A stretch of DNA of 38,342 nucleotides. Origin: Caryophanales bacterium UBA2253. Its GTDB lineage: Bacteria > Bacillota_I > Bacilli_A > ML615J-28 > CAG-698. Shown here in pieces: positions 15,498 through 23,821 of this stretch (the stretch's first letter is position 1; each line of letters begins with the position of its first letter). A program made the position numbers and the translations under genes. The notes under the pieces were generated by a model. It was given only the letters and a program-made list of their open reading frames with translations, did no database searches and was not told where the DNA came from. The stretch covers positions 1 to 38,342 of the forward strand of contig DDXT01000025.1 of assembly GCA_002347755.1 (NCBI GenBank), in the 5' to 3' direction.

Positions 15498-17606
15498 TTA
15501 TTCTTCTAACAATTCTTCCAGTTCTTCGATGGTGACCAGGACCCGGCGCGGACGGCCGGAAAGGCCTTCGGAAACAACGCCCAGGTCTTCCAGTCCGTTC
15601 ATGATGTTCTGAGCCCGGTTAAACCCGACTCCGAACTTCTTTTGGATGCGGTTGATGGAAGCACTGTCGTTTTCCACCACGAACCGGGCGATGATGTCAA
15701 AATACTCGTCCTCCCGCGGATCGGTCACGGTTTCTTCTTCGTAGTTCATCTTCTGTTCCAGTTCTTCTTTCGAGAACATGAAATTAGGAGCATAATTGGC
15801 TTTGATGTTGTCGGTGACGGCGATGATCTCTTCCAGGGAAATGAAAGCGCCCTGGACCCGACTTTCGGTAACGCCGTCGCTGTAAAGCATGTCGCCTTTT
15901 CCGAGCAGCTTGTCAGCGCCGGTTTTATCCAAAATCGTCATTGAGTCCACTTGAGAGTTGACGGCGAAGGCGATCCTTGTTTGAATGTTGGCTTTGATCG
16001 TCCCTTTGATGATGTCGGTTGACGGTCTTTGGGTGGCTATGATCAGATGGATCCCGGCAGCCCGGGCTTTTTGGGCCAACCGCTGGATGTAATCTTCGAC
16101 CGATGACGAAGCAATGAACATCAAATCGGCCAATTCATCGATGATGATGACGATGTACGGAATCTCTTTCAGACTCGGGTCGGTAGCGGCCAGTTCATTG
16201 TAACTTTGGAAGTCGCGGCGGCGGCAAGCCTTGAATAATTCATAGCGGCTTTGCATTTCGTCAACCGCCCACTTTAAAGCGGCCGTTGCCAATTTCGGAT
16301 CATTGATGACCGGCGTGGCCAAATGAGGAATGTCTTCATAACTGGAGAATTCAATCAGTTTCGGGTCGATCAAAACCAATTTGACGTCATCCGGATGAGC
16401 CTTGTATAAAATGCTGTTGATGATGCAGTTGATGCAGACGCTCTTTCCGCTTCCGGTAGTTCCGGCGATCAAGGCATGGGGCATGTTCGTAATGTCCAAA
16501 GGAACCGAACGGCCGCTGATGTCCAGACCCAAAATGACGTTCAAGGGGTTTCCGTCATTCAAAAATTCCGGGTTGGAAAGCAGTTCACCAAACAGAACTT
16601 TGTCTTGAACGAGATTTGGGACTTCAATGCCGATGGTGCTTTTCCCCGGAATCGGGGCTTCGATCCGGATTGATCTTCCCTCCAGGTTCATTTGCAAGTT
16701 CCGGGAAATGTTTTTGACTCGCTCGACTTTGACGCCGTCATCAAGTTTGATTTCGAATTGGGTAACGGTCGGCCCTTTGGTAAAATGGACGACTCGGCCC
16801 CCGATCTTAAAATCTTTTAAGGTTTTGTCTATGACTTCTTTTTGATAATTCGAACTCGAGAAATCATTTTGTTTGATTACTTGACCGCGTTTAAGCAAAG
16901 AAAGCGGAGGAGCGATGTATTTGCTTCGATTGCGTTTTTTGGTAAATTTGGTGGGTTTTAAATTCTTGGTATCGTAACCGATGACGGTGTTGGTTTCCCT
17001 GGGGCTGGAAACGACGGACCGCTCATTTCTGACCAACTCGCTTTTTCCGGGTTTGTTCTCGGAAAAGTAGGAATTTAGTTCGGGGAGTTCTTGAAGTTCG
17101 GCCAGATCGTCTTTCGGAAGATCTTCTTTGTTTAAATCAAAATCCAAATTATCGGGCGGTTCCGGGGCGTTTTGCGCCACTGGAGCCGAAGTTCGCGGCA
17201 TTTCTGGTTTTGGAGCCGATGACAACACCGTCTTTTTCGGGGTGATGTCTTCGCGGCGCAAATAATCCGGTATCCGGCTGCTCCGATCTTCGTTTTCATC
17301 CGGCCGTTCAGCTGGTTTCACATTTTGGATCTGGCTGTTGAATTCGAAAAAACGGGTCCCGTATTTCTCTTCCAGTTCTTTTTCGGACAGTTTGTTTTTT
17401 TCTCGCAATCCTTCGTATTGCAGGCCTTGATTTCCATATTTAATGTATGGAAAAACGGTTTTGTCTTTGACTTTTCGCCCAAAGAACGGGGAAACAAACC
17501 CTTCCGGGTTTGGTTGTTTGGGTTCGGCGGCCGCAACGGAAGTCTGCCCCTCGGTCTTGGATTTTTCGGCTTCTATTTTAGCGATGTAAAAATTCTTGTT
17601 TCCCAT
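15498..17606 (-). CDS. ftsK: FtsK/SpoIIIE-type DNA translocase without membrane segments
   Basis: DNA pump that clears chromosomal DNA from the division septum. The motor domain carries Walker A GTTGSGKS (about residue 385), Walker B YIVIIIDELADLMF (near 485), ATQRPSTDIIKGTIKANIQ, and the C-terminal gamma winged helix (about 635-700, with SINRIQKKFGVGFNRA) that reads orientation sequences. The first 180 residues are polar and look disordered, with SPFFGRKVKDKTVFPYIKYG near residue 40. There is no hydrophobic segment at all, unlike usual FtsK/SpoIIIE, which have about four TM helices. The gene immediately upstream (9 nt away) encodes a TM protein and might supply the anchor; this is an inference. 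Confidence 0.95.
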   Translation of the reverse strand: MGNKNFYIAKIEAEKSKTEGQTSVAAAEPKQPNPEGFVSPFFGRKVKDKTVFPYIKYGNQGLQYEGLREKNKLSEKELEEKYGTRFFEFNSQIQNVKPAERPDENEDRSSRIPDYLRREDITPKKTVLSSAPKPEMPRTSAPVAQNAPEPPDNLDFDLNKEDLPKDDLAELQELPELNSYFSENKPGKSELVRNERSVVSSPRETNTVIGYDTKNLKPTKFTKKRNRSKYIAPPLSLLKRGQVIKQNDFSSSNYQKEVIDKTLKDFKIGGRVVHFTKGPTVTQFEIKLDDGVKVERVKNISRNLQMNLEGRSIRIEAPIPGKSTIGIEVPNLVQDKVLFGELLSNPEFLNDGNPLNVILGLDISGRSVPLDITNMPHALIAGTTGSGKSVCINCIINSILYKAHPDDVKLVLIDPKLIEFSSYEDIPHLATPVINDPKLATAALKWAVDEMQSRYELFKACRRRDFQSYNELAATDPSLKEIPYIVIIIDELADLMFIASSSVEDYIQRLAQKARAAGIHLIIATQRPSTDIIKGTIKANIQTRIAFAVNSQVDSMTILDKTGADKLLGKGDMLYSDGVTESRVQGAFISLEEIIAVTDNIKANYAPNFMFSKEELEQKMNYEEETVTDPREDEYFDIIARFVVENDSASINRIQKKFGVGFNRAQNIMNGLEDLGVVSEGLSGRPRRVLVTIEELEELLEE

Positions 17607-17615
17607 CGTATGCTC

Positions 17616-18410
17616 CTATTCTTTGTCCATCATGGTTTCTATTTCATAAATCGCCTGTTCAACCTGACTGTTGTTTTCTTTTTCAACGTTGAACACGCTC
17701 TTGTTATAAACCTTGTTGGTTTCTTCCCCGACGATGTCAATGATCGTTTGGGAAATTTTGTTGGTAGCGGCGGTCATGGTGGTTCCGATCATCAGTTTTT
17801 TGACCCAGTAGAGCGGGTTAAACACGTTCAGCACCCCGGTGACGGCCTTGATGATGCTCGGCATTTGCAACTGATTCGCAACCTTGATCGCCTTTTTGGA
17901 ATCAATGTCCTTCTTGATGTCGATAATTTTCAAAATGACGGAAATGCGGATCTTCTTGATCGACTTCAAAACGGTTCCTTTGAACAGCGAATTGATCCGA
18001 TCGGTAATGTAATGGTTCAAGACCAGCAATTCTTCCAGACTCAGTTCATAAATCGGATAATCCGATTCCGGATAGTAAAGCTTCGCGATGTCGCTGATGA
18101 GCTGCCAACAAATGTTTTTGAGGGCTTCCACTTTGACTTTGACGGTCTCGTTGGAATATTCTTCGCTGAACTCGTTTTTGGCGCTCAGAACCAGCTTTTG
18201 GACCGCTTCGTCATCAATGGTCGGCTGATGAGCCCGAAGCTTCTTTTTATCCGTTTGCAAGGAATTCATGACCAGGAACAGATAAAAGATCAGGCAGACC
18301 AGAAAGCCGATGACGATCCCAAAAATCAAGACATCCAGATTCCCGATGGTGATCTTTTTAAACAGTTCGGAAAAGAAATCTTTGATGGCGATAAAAATAT
18401 TCAAAAACAT
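17616..18410 (-). CDS. Membrane protein of unknown function upstream of ftsK
   Basis: A 264-residue protein with one strong membrane segment near the N-terminus (FGIVIGFLVCLIFYLFLV, about residues 30-47) and a mainly helical, charged cytoplasmic part; a weaker hydrophobic patch (GVLNVFNPLYWVKKLMIGT) lies near residue 190. I do not recognise the family. The ATG at 18408-18410 has AAAGGA about 7 nt upstream; an in-frame ATG at 18434 has no ribosome site. It is the first gene of the ftsK-lepB-rbgA unit, 9 nt before ftsK, with a good promoter upstream. Its place makes a role with the TM-less FtsK possible. Confidence 0.85.
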   Translation of the reverse strand: MFLNIFIAIKDFFSELFKKITIGNLDVLIFGIVIGFLVCLIFYLFLVMNSLQTDKKKLRAHQPTIDDEAVQKLVLSAKNEFSEEYSNETVKVKVEALKNICWQLISDIAKLYYPESDYPIYELSLEELLVLNHYITDRINSLFKGTVLKSIKKIRISVILKIIDIKKDIDSKKAIKVANQLQMPSIIKAVTGVLNVFNPLYWVKKLMIGTTMTAATNKISQTIIDIVGEETNKVYNKSVFNVEKENNSQVEQAIYEIETMMDKE

Positions 18411-18436
18411 AATCTCTTCCTTTCTGGTTCTCATTT

Positions 18437-18465
18437 ATTTTACTACATAAACCCGGACTTTGCAA
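18437..18465 (-). promoter_or_regulatory. Promoter of the membrane protein-ftsK-lepB-rbgA operon
   Basis: TTGCAA (18460-18465), 17 nt, TAAAAT (18437-18442) on the minus strand, about 27 nt before the start codon of the first gene. It is divergent from the HAD gene promoter about 20 bp away. Confidence 0.7.
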
Positions 18466-18484
18466 GAAACCAATTGCTTATTTC

Positions 18485-18513
18485 TGGACTTATGGGGTTG
18501 GCTGTGTTATCAT
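18485..18513 (+). promoter_or_regulatory. Promoter of the HAD hydrolase gene
   Basis: TGGACT (18485-18490), 17 nt, TATCAT (18508-18513): four and five of six consensus positions. It lies 22 nt upstream of the ATG, with AAAAGGAA between. Confidence 0.55.
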
Positions 18514-18535
18514 ATCTAAAAGGAATTTTACGAAC

Positions 18536-19348
18536 ATGAACAAACCATATTTGATCGCCGTTGACCTGGACGGCACCCTGATAACCAATTTCGACCATTG
18601 CGACGAGAAGAGTTTCGGACTATTAAAAGCCCTGTCCAAAGACAATTATGTCGTCATCGCCACCGGGCGTCCGTTTCGCTCTTCCAAGTATTACTATGAC
18701 CTGTTGGGGTTAAAAACCCCAATCATCAATTATAATGGCGCTTTGGTTCAAAACCCAAGCGACCTCAATTTTGAAAAAACCATGATCACCATCGACCGCT
18801 GCGTCGTCATCAACCTGATCAAGGACAACGAGGATATCCTGCTCAACGTCTTCTGCGAGATCGAGGATGACATCTTTCTTTGGAAAGAGACCGATGAGAT
18901 CGTCCCGTATCTGCACATTACCGGCGGAAACCTGAAAGTCGGCAATTTTGATCTCATTTTAAACGGCGACCCGAACGGCGCCATCGTTTTGGCTAAACTC
19001 GGCAGCGAGGAACGCCTGACCAAATATCTTAAAGATAAATACGGGGACGGCGTCAACATCCGGTTTTGGTACAACGAAACCCTGGCCATCGCCGAGATCT
19101 ACAACCCGCTGACTTCCAAAGGCAATGCGATTCGCGGCATCGCCAAATATTACGGAATACCGATGGACCGAACCATCGCCATCGGCGACGGACATAACGA
19201 CATCGAAATGATCCAAACCGTCAAATACGGCGTCGCCATGGGGGAAAGCCATGAAAGCCTGTTGGCCGTGGCCTCGCTTCAGACCCTTCCCGTTTCGGAA
19301 AGCGGCGTTTATCATTTCCTTTCCGATTTCTTTCATGTGAATTCGTAA
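18536..19348 (+). CDS. Cof-type HAD family phosphatase
   Basis: Haloacid-dehalogenase superfamily phosphatase of the Cof/IIB group, typically acting on sugar phosphates or nucleotide cofactors. Motif I is DLDGTL (Asp10 nucleophile, Asp12 acid/base), motif II is ATGRPF, and motif IV is GDGHNDIEM near residue 218, followed by GVAMGES. The cap domain sits between motifs II and III, as in subclass IIB. At 270 aa it is complete. It is one of only two plus-strand genes here and is monocistronic, with its own promoter and a shared bidirectional terminator. The substrate cannot be read from sequence. Confidence 0.95.
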   Translation: MNKPYLIAVDLDGTLITNFDHCDEKSFGLLKALSKDNYVVIATGRPFRSSKYYYDLLGLKTPIINYNGALVQNPSDLNFEKTMITIDRCVVINLIKDNEDILLNVFCEIEDDIFLWKETDEIVPYLHITGGNLKVGNFDLILNGDPNGAIVLAKLGSEERLTKYLKDKYGDGVNIRFWYNETLAIAEIYNPLTSKGNAIRGIAKYYGIPMDRTIAIGDGHNDIEMIQTVKYGVAMGESHESLLAVASLQTLPVSESGVYHFLSDFFHVNS

Positions 19349-19369
19349 GATCATTCCCGATCTTCCGAT

Positions 19370-19416
19370 AAAAAATGTAACCTTTAGAGATATCATATCA
19401 AAAGGTTACATTTTTT
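19370..19416. terminator. Bidirectional terminator between converging HAD and GHL10 genes
   Basis: A perfect 16-bp stem (19370-19385 with 19401-19416) starts and ends in A6/T6 runs, so it has a U tract in both directions. The 15-nt loop itself contains the small palindrome GATATCATATC. It lies between the ends of the two converging genes. Confidence 0.92.
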
Positions 19417-19420
19417 TATT

Positions 19421-22129
19421 TCATCTGTATATGTCCATCCGGTTAAGGAAGACATTCCGGGAATTGCTCATGTAAGCCATGAACTGCATAAGCGTTACAT
19501 CGGTCACATTCACCCAAATCTCGACGATCGGCGAGAAGCTTTTTGCATCCCCCGCGGTTGCTTCGATCTGATAAAAGATTATGTAATAGCGGAAAGTGAT
19601 CGCGATCGTTTGAGTAGTGCCGATGATGGAAGAGTTCCCAGCGTTGAAGGAAGTGGAAACACTCCAATAATTCAGATTCGCGGACATCTTGGTCTTATAG
19701 ACCACGTCCTCTTCGCCATTGGTCAAGGCGTTCCAGGAGATGTTCAGGATGTCACCCTCGTTTTGGATGATCGGCTGATCGTAAACGATGCCGTTGATGC
19801 TGACAACGAGATCCCCGAGATCAACGAAACTTTCCAATCGCAGATTTTCCGAAATCGCGAATCCGTCTGGATTGGCGGCGACGACCCGATAATATTGATT
19901 TGAATAAATTGAAGGAAGCAAATATTCCTGACGACAGTTGGCACCGTCAATCACGACCGGGTTATCCAATCCGGTAATGTCGGTCCAAACCATTTCGTCG
20001 TCGGATCTTTGCACTTTATAAGTGACATCCGTCGCTTTAAGCAACTGGTTCCAGATAAAGGTGACCGTCTTGCCAGCCATAACTTCGCCCAAAACCGTGA
20101 AGTTGGCCACATTGCCGATTCGTTTCGTCACCGTGATGGCATAAGGGTCAGTGACGGTCTCGCCCAGATTGTTGAAAGCTCTCAGAGTGATCCAAACCGT
20201 GTTGGATGTGGCATCCAAAGGCAGGCGGGCGGATAAATTACCGCCATTGTCCGTGATCGGACATTGGGAAGAATCAAGAAGCGTGAAAGTCTCCCCGTCT
20301 TTTGACTGTCGGACCTCGTAACCGATCGCTTCGCCGAACAGCGGATAGACCTTGTTCCAGCGGATCTTCAAATACCCGTTAAAGTAGTTGTAATCGCTGA
20401 AATAAACACCGGTAAAAGCTTCCAAAGCCAGCGGCGTCCCGGTCGGGATCTCCGGCGTTCCTTGCGCGGAGACCGCTACTCCCGCGCCCAGGGTGTTGGT
20501 TTTGGACAACGCTTTGACCCCGTAATTGTAAACCGTGGTCGTGCTGGTTTCATCAACAAATCTTATGACGCCGTCTTGGGAAATGTCACCGACGACCTCA
20601 ATGATCTCCGAGGAATCGAAAGTCAGCGCCCCGGCGCTGCGATACAAAACGTAGAATTTCGCGTTGGTCAAAGCATTGAAATCCAGAATGTACCCGTCTT
20701 CGTTTTTGGAAACGAGCAAACCGCTGACGGCCGGAAGATTGACCGGCGTCATGGTCCGGATCTCCGGAAGGATCGAGGCTTGTTTCCACATCAATGTCTT
20801 GACCCGGTTCATATTATTATAGAAAGCGCCCGATTTTACTTCGTAGGCGTTTTTTAAACTGGAGTAACTGAAAACGCAATGGCCTTGGATCTCCGGATAC
20901 TGGCTGGAAAACTGAACTTGGTTTCCGGCTTCGTTTGGATTGGTGTACCAAGAAGCCCGGGCGCTGTCTGAGACCATGTAAAGCCCCATGCCCGAATACA
21001 GATTGACGTTCTTGTTTTTGACGGCTTTTACCCACCAGTCCATGATATCCGCGTAAGGCGCGGCAGTGTCTTCCATCGACCAGTAGCTTTGGGGAAGGAT
21101 GTAATCGATCCATTCGTTGTCGACCCATTTTTTGGTGTCGCAATACAAATAAGCGTCATAATGTGAAAACCCGGCCGTGTTCGATCCGATCGGTGTCAGC
21201 AGGTTCCCGTTGGCATCATAAGTCGCGGTCGCGGAGTAGGACCCGTTTCGGTAAATGCCGGTCGGGGATATTCCCAGCTGGACATAGCGGTTGTTGGCGA
21301 GATTATATTCTCGCATTCTGGTGCTGAGTCCTTCAATGAACAAATTGACTTGTTCCCGGCGAAAATCTGCAATGCTCAGATTGTTGATGTTGTATTTGGC
21401 CCGGGTCGCCGCGTCGTCCACCCCGGAAATATAAAAGTAATCGTCAAAATGGATGGCATCCACATCGTAATTTTCAATGATTTCCATGCAAGTGTCGATG
21501 ATGAATTTCCGAACCGCGACTTCCCCGGGATTCAAAATGACTCCTGAAGTCGATTGTAACAAATTTCCGGCGTTATGGGCGATGTTATAATCCGGGAAAG
21601 TGGCGGCGTATTCTTCCAAAGTCTTGCCGCCGGTTCCCGACCCCACCCGGTAAGGGTTTAGCCAGGCATGAAATTCGATCCCGCGTTTGTGACATTCGTC
21701 GATGATCCATTCCAAAGGATCAAACTGAGCAAAATCAACGCTTTGGTAAGCCGACGCGACCGGATTCAAAAGCGATGGGTATAAAGCATCGTTGTTCATG
21801 CGGACATGAAAGATCAGGGCGTTCATATTGAAATATTCCATGGTTTCGAAAATGGAAAAAATCTGTTCCTTATATTGGGCTTCACTGGCATAAGGCGCAA
21901 TGTCTCCGACCAGCGGGCTGACCCAAACCGCCCGGAAATCCGTGGCTTGATCAACGTATACTTCCGGCATTTTCACCTCAATGGAAGTGTTTCGGTAAGT
22001 GACGTTTCCAATGCCGCTGGCTTTCGGAATCGAAACCAAATTATAAGCGCTGGCTGGGGTCATGGTTCCCAAAAGAAACAAGGCGGCCGCCACCAAAAAA
22101 AACAGGAAGAATTTCTTTAGTATTTTCAT
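19421..22129 (-). CDS. Secreted GHL10 (DUF187) glycoside-hydrolase-like protein
   Basis: Exported protein of 902 residues. A Sec signal peptide (KKFFLFFLVAAALFLLG, ending in ASA about residue 28) is followed by a GHL10/DUF187 TIM-barrel-like domain (about 62-430) with FRAVWVSPLVGDIAP, ALIFHVRMNNDALY, ECHKRGIEFHAWLNPYR, IHFDDYFY and DYILPQSYWSM. About four beta-sandwich (Fn3-like) units fill residues 460-900. The family is thought to cleave glycans, but its substrates are poorly known. No membrane anchor or sorting signal is seen at the C-terminus. GGAG lies 7 nt before the ATG. A paralogue with a different C-terminal half begins at the right edge of the window. Confidence 0.92.
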   Translation of the reverse strand: MKILKKFFLFFLVAAALFLLGTMTPASAYNLVSIPKASGIGNVTYRNTSIEVKMPEVYVDQATDFRAVWVSPLVGDIAPYASEAQYKEQIFSIFETMEYFNMNALIFHVRMNNDALYPSLLNPVASAYQSVDFAQFDPLEWIIDECHKRGIEFHAWLNPYRVGSGTGGKTLEEYAATFPDYNIAHNAGNLLQSTSGVILNPGEVAVRKFIIDTCMEIIENYDVDAIHFDDYFYISGVDDAATRAKYNINNLSIADFRREQVNLFIEGLSTRMREYNLANNRYVQLGISPTGIYRNGSYSATATYDANGNLLTPIGSNTAGFSHYDAYLYCDTKKWVDNEWIDYILPQSYWSMEDTAAPYADIMDWWVKAVKNKNVNLYSGMGLYMVSDSARASWYTNPNEAGNQVQFSSQYPEIQGHCVFSYSSLKNAYEVKSGAFYNNMNRVKTLMWKQASILPEIRTMTPVNLPAVSGLLVSKNEDGYILDFNALTNAKFYVLYRSAGALTFDSSEIIEVVGDISQDGVIRFVDETSTTTVYNYGVKALSKTNTLGAGVAVSAQGTPEIPTGTPLALEAFTGVYFSDYNYFNGYLKIRWNKVYPLFGEAIGYEVRQSKDGETFTLLDSSQCPITDNGGNLSARLPLDATSNTVWITLRAFNNLGETVTDPYAITVTKRIGNVANFTVLGEVMAGKTVTFIWNQLLKATDVTYKVQRSDDEMVWTDITGLDNPVVIDGANCRQEYLLPSIYSNQYYRVVAANPDGFAISENLRLESFVDLGDLVVSINGIVYDQPIIQNEGDILNISWNALTNGEEDVVYKTKMSANLNYWSVSTSFNAGNSSIIGTTQTIAITFRYYIIFYQIEATAGDAKSFSPIVEIWVNVTDVTLMQFMAYMSNSRNVFLNRMDIYR

Positions 22130-22155
22130 ATCAGTACTCCACTAACTTGTATTAT

Positions 22156-22184
22156 ATTATACCATTTTGGCCCTTCCAAGTAAA
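22156..22184 (-). promoter_or_regulatory. Promoter of the GHL10 gene
   Basis: TTTACT (22179-22184), 17 nt, TATAAT (22156-22161) on the minus strand; a second TATAAT overlaps at 22151-22156. It lies about 27-32 nt before the start codon and directly after an upstream terminator. Confidence 0.8.
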
Positions 22185-22185
22185 C

Positions 22186-22208
22186 AAAAAGGGAAAGCAA
22201 TTTCCCTT
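22186..22208 (-). terminator. Intrinsic terminator upstream of the GHL10 promoter
   Basis: Perfect 8-bp stem AAGGGAAA/TTTCCCTT (22189-22196 with 22201-22208), loop of 4 nt, then a T-rich run on the minus strand. It would stop transcripts coming from the Rhs side. Confidence 0.75.
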
Positions 22209-22277
22209 AAATGACATTTCTTGACACGATTACTTTTACAAATTCTAAAAAATATTTATTGACACCCAAATCTTTTT

Positions 22278-22285
22278 ATTTTTAT
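22278..22285 (+). repeat. Left target-site duplication of the MITE
   Basis: ATTTTTAT, identical to the 8 bases directly after the right inverted repeat (22600-22607). An 8-bp duplication is the size made by ISL3-family transposases. Confidence 0.85.
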
Positions 22286-22599
22286 GGTTCTTTTCAAGAT
22301 AAGTGCTGATTTTCATTATTTATAAATTCTATAATCAACTTGTTCTAGTCATTATAAAACTAGATAAGAACGATTAGAGTAATTTGAGGTATTTTTATAG
22401 TTCTTAATGAGTTTTATGAAAGAAAGTGCTTTTTTCAGCCACCTTAGAACAAAATTATAGACAAAAACTGATAGTCAAAGTATATATTTCCAACAGTAGT
22501 TACCTACTATATTACTATTTTTGTTTGATTTGGCTTAGATTGATAACAAAAATTGTGTGGAAATGCTAGAATTTTTCAGCACTTATCTTGAAAAGAACC
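22286..22599. mobile_element. ISL3-type MITE, 314 bp
   Basis: A non-coding element bounded by perfect 24-bp terminal inverted repeats: 22286-22309 begins GGTTCTTTTCAAGATAAG and ends GTGCTGA, and 22576-22599 is its exact reverse complement. It is flanked on both sides by the same 8 bases, ATTTTTAT. Ends starting GG with TCTTT and an inner GTGCTGA, together with an 8-bp duplication, fit the ISL3 family. The interior is AT-rich, has no open frame for a transposase and contains a small hairpin around CTAGT/ACTAG. It must have been moved by a transposase encoded elsewhere. The perfect repeats and duplication imply recent insertion. Confidence 0.88.
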
Positions 22600-22607
22600 A
22601 TTTTTAT
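22600..22607 (+). repeat. Right target-site duplication of the MITE
   Basis: ATTTTTAT, the second copy of the 8-bp duplication that flanks the element. Confidence 0.85.
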
Positions 22608-22705
22608 TGAAGAGAAACGATTATTCCTTTGTTAGAGAGATCTCTCTCCATCCCCCACAAAAAAAACGCGATTACTTCTGATATGGGCTCTTTAGTGGCG
22701 CTAAC

Positions 22706-22741
22706 AAAAAACCCCCGCTTCAAGTGCCTCTGAAGTGGGGG
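22706..22741 (-). terminator. Strong hairpin terminator downstream of the Rhs module
   Basis: An 11-bp stem (22712-22722 with 22731-22741, one G-U pair) with a run of five G-C pairs at its base and an 8-nt loop is followed on the minus strand by TTTTTT. It is the first clear terminator downstream of the rhs and immunity genes, about 600 nt beyond the immunity stop. Confidence 0.85.
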
Positions 22742-23341
22742 TGAAGACAATTACTTAGTTATTCCAAGCTCTTTTCATATCAATAAAAGCCCAGAAAAAC
22801 ACTTTTGCTTTTTTTAATTCGATCGGGTTTTTCCCAATTTCTTGTTCCATTTGCTTTTAACAAGGTATTTTGAACTCTTTTCCGCCAATTTTTATTTGGA
22901 ATTAAATTCTTATAAGTTCTCGAGATTGGGCATTGCACCCAATTTGTTATTGTTGTTTTCAAACCAAACTTTGTTAATTTGTTCGGGACAAAGATCTTTC
23001 AATTATTTTTTTTAAAGGCTTTGCAACCGCGCTTTTCTTTATCCTCACAACTATGTTGCGTAACTAAATCCATTTCTCTTCCGCATTTAGAGTAACATTA
23101 AATCTAATTTACAAATCAGCATTACATGATATTCCACACTCTTCAACAGAAAAAAACACTTCGTTTTCGGCGATTTAGATTTTACTATTTTGATGTGTCT
23201 TTTTGTTTCAAGGCTGTTTCCCATAAAAAACAAAAATGTATTCTGAATCTTGCTATTGTTGGATTGACACAATGATAATATCTTACACCATTAAGCATAA
23301 CCTACTTACCAATTCAAAACCAAAAACTTCCACCTAATTAA

Positions 23342-23821
23342 CTATGATGTTTTAATTCGTGCAACTTTGGTATGCTTTAAATAAATAAAAGTATAGGTCT
23401 TGTTAAGTTCTGTCGGCCCAACATTTAATTTGATTGTTTCTTCGCTTCCTTCAATCTTTATTATCGGGCCGAAATAACCCACGGTTCCGTTCTCAAAATA
23501 AGTCGTTTTCGTATAGTCTATTACTGTGCCGGTCAAAACTTCAAAATTCCTGTTTCTTACAGCGTCAATGTCTAGGCAATATGTTGTAAATTTTATGCTG
23601 AAGATAGTATTGACTATTAACAAAATTCCAATAATGGAATATAAAAAAACTTTACTGATATTTGATTGATTAAAATGCAATAAAATCTTGCCCCTAAAAA
23701 TAATTAACAAAAGAATCACCGCAATTAACGAAATTACTGCCGCAAAATATAACCAAAACCCAAAGTAAAAATTACTTATTAATTCGTTTTCTGTTTCCAC
23801 TTTTAACTTCTCCTTACGCAT
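23342..23821 (-). CDS. Two-TM protein, candidate immunity protein of the Rhs toxin
   Basis: A 159-residue protein with two hydrophobic helices (about 19-42 and 57-79) and a C-terminal part of about 75 residues that looks like a small beta domain (TGTVIDYTKTTYFENGTVGY, then IKIEGSEETIKLNVGPTEL). I do not recognise the family; the C-terminal half resembles in style the DUF3592-like proteins that have two TMs around such a domain. Its ATG lies inside the last codons of rhs (8-bp overlap), so the two are translated together. That position, its small size and the AT-rich composition shared with the toxin tip are what is expected of a cognate immunity gene. Function is inferred from context only. 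Confidence 0.75.
   Translation of the reverse strand: MRKEKLKVETENELISNFYFGFWLYFAAVISLIAVILLLIIFRGKILLHFNQSNISKVFLYSIIGILLIVNTIFSIKFTTYCLDIDAVRNRNFEVLTGTVIDYTKTTYFENGTVGYFGPIIKIEGSEETIKLNVGPTELNKTYTFIYLKHTKVARIKTS

Larger units (their letters stand above)
22209..23341. other. AT-rich gene-poor stretch between GHL10 and the Rhs module
   Basis: About 1.1 kb without a credible gene. It contains the 314-bp MITE (22286-22599), a 14-bp perfect palindrome AGAGAGATCTCTCT (22634-22647), the strong hairpin terminator at 22706-22741, and from 22742 to 23341 very AT-rich sequence. In that last part both strands have only short open frames (up to about 60 codons) without ribosome sites or recognisable similarity. 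It may be decayed remains of former toxin-tip or immunity genes, but nothing readable supports that. Confidence 0.6.

Noticed and set aside
22634..22647. 14-bp perfect palindrome AGAGAGATCTCTCT
   Set aside because: Simple dinucleotide-like repeat with no loop, T run or neighbouring gene start; no basis for calling an operator.
22780..22962. 60-codon open frame on the minus strand
   Set aside because: It starts with TTG without a ribosome site, has no recognisable similarity and lies in an AT-rich gene-poor stretch.
23087..23272. 61-codon open frame on the minus strand
   Set aside because: TTG start, no ribosome site, low-complexity composition and no similarity that I recognise.
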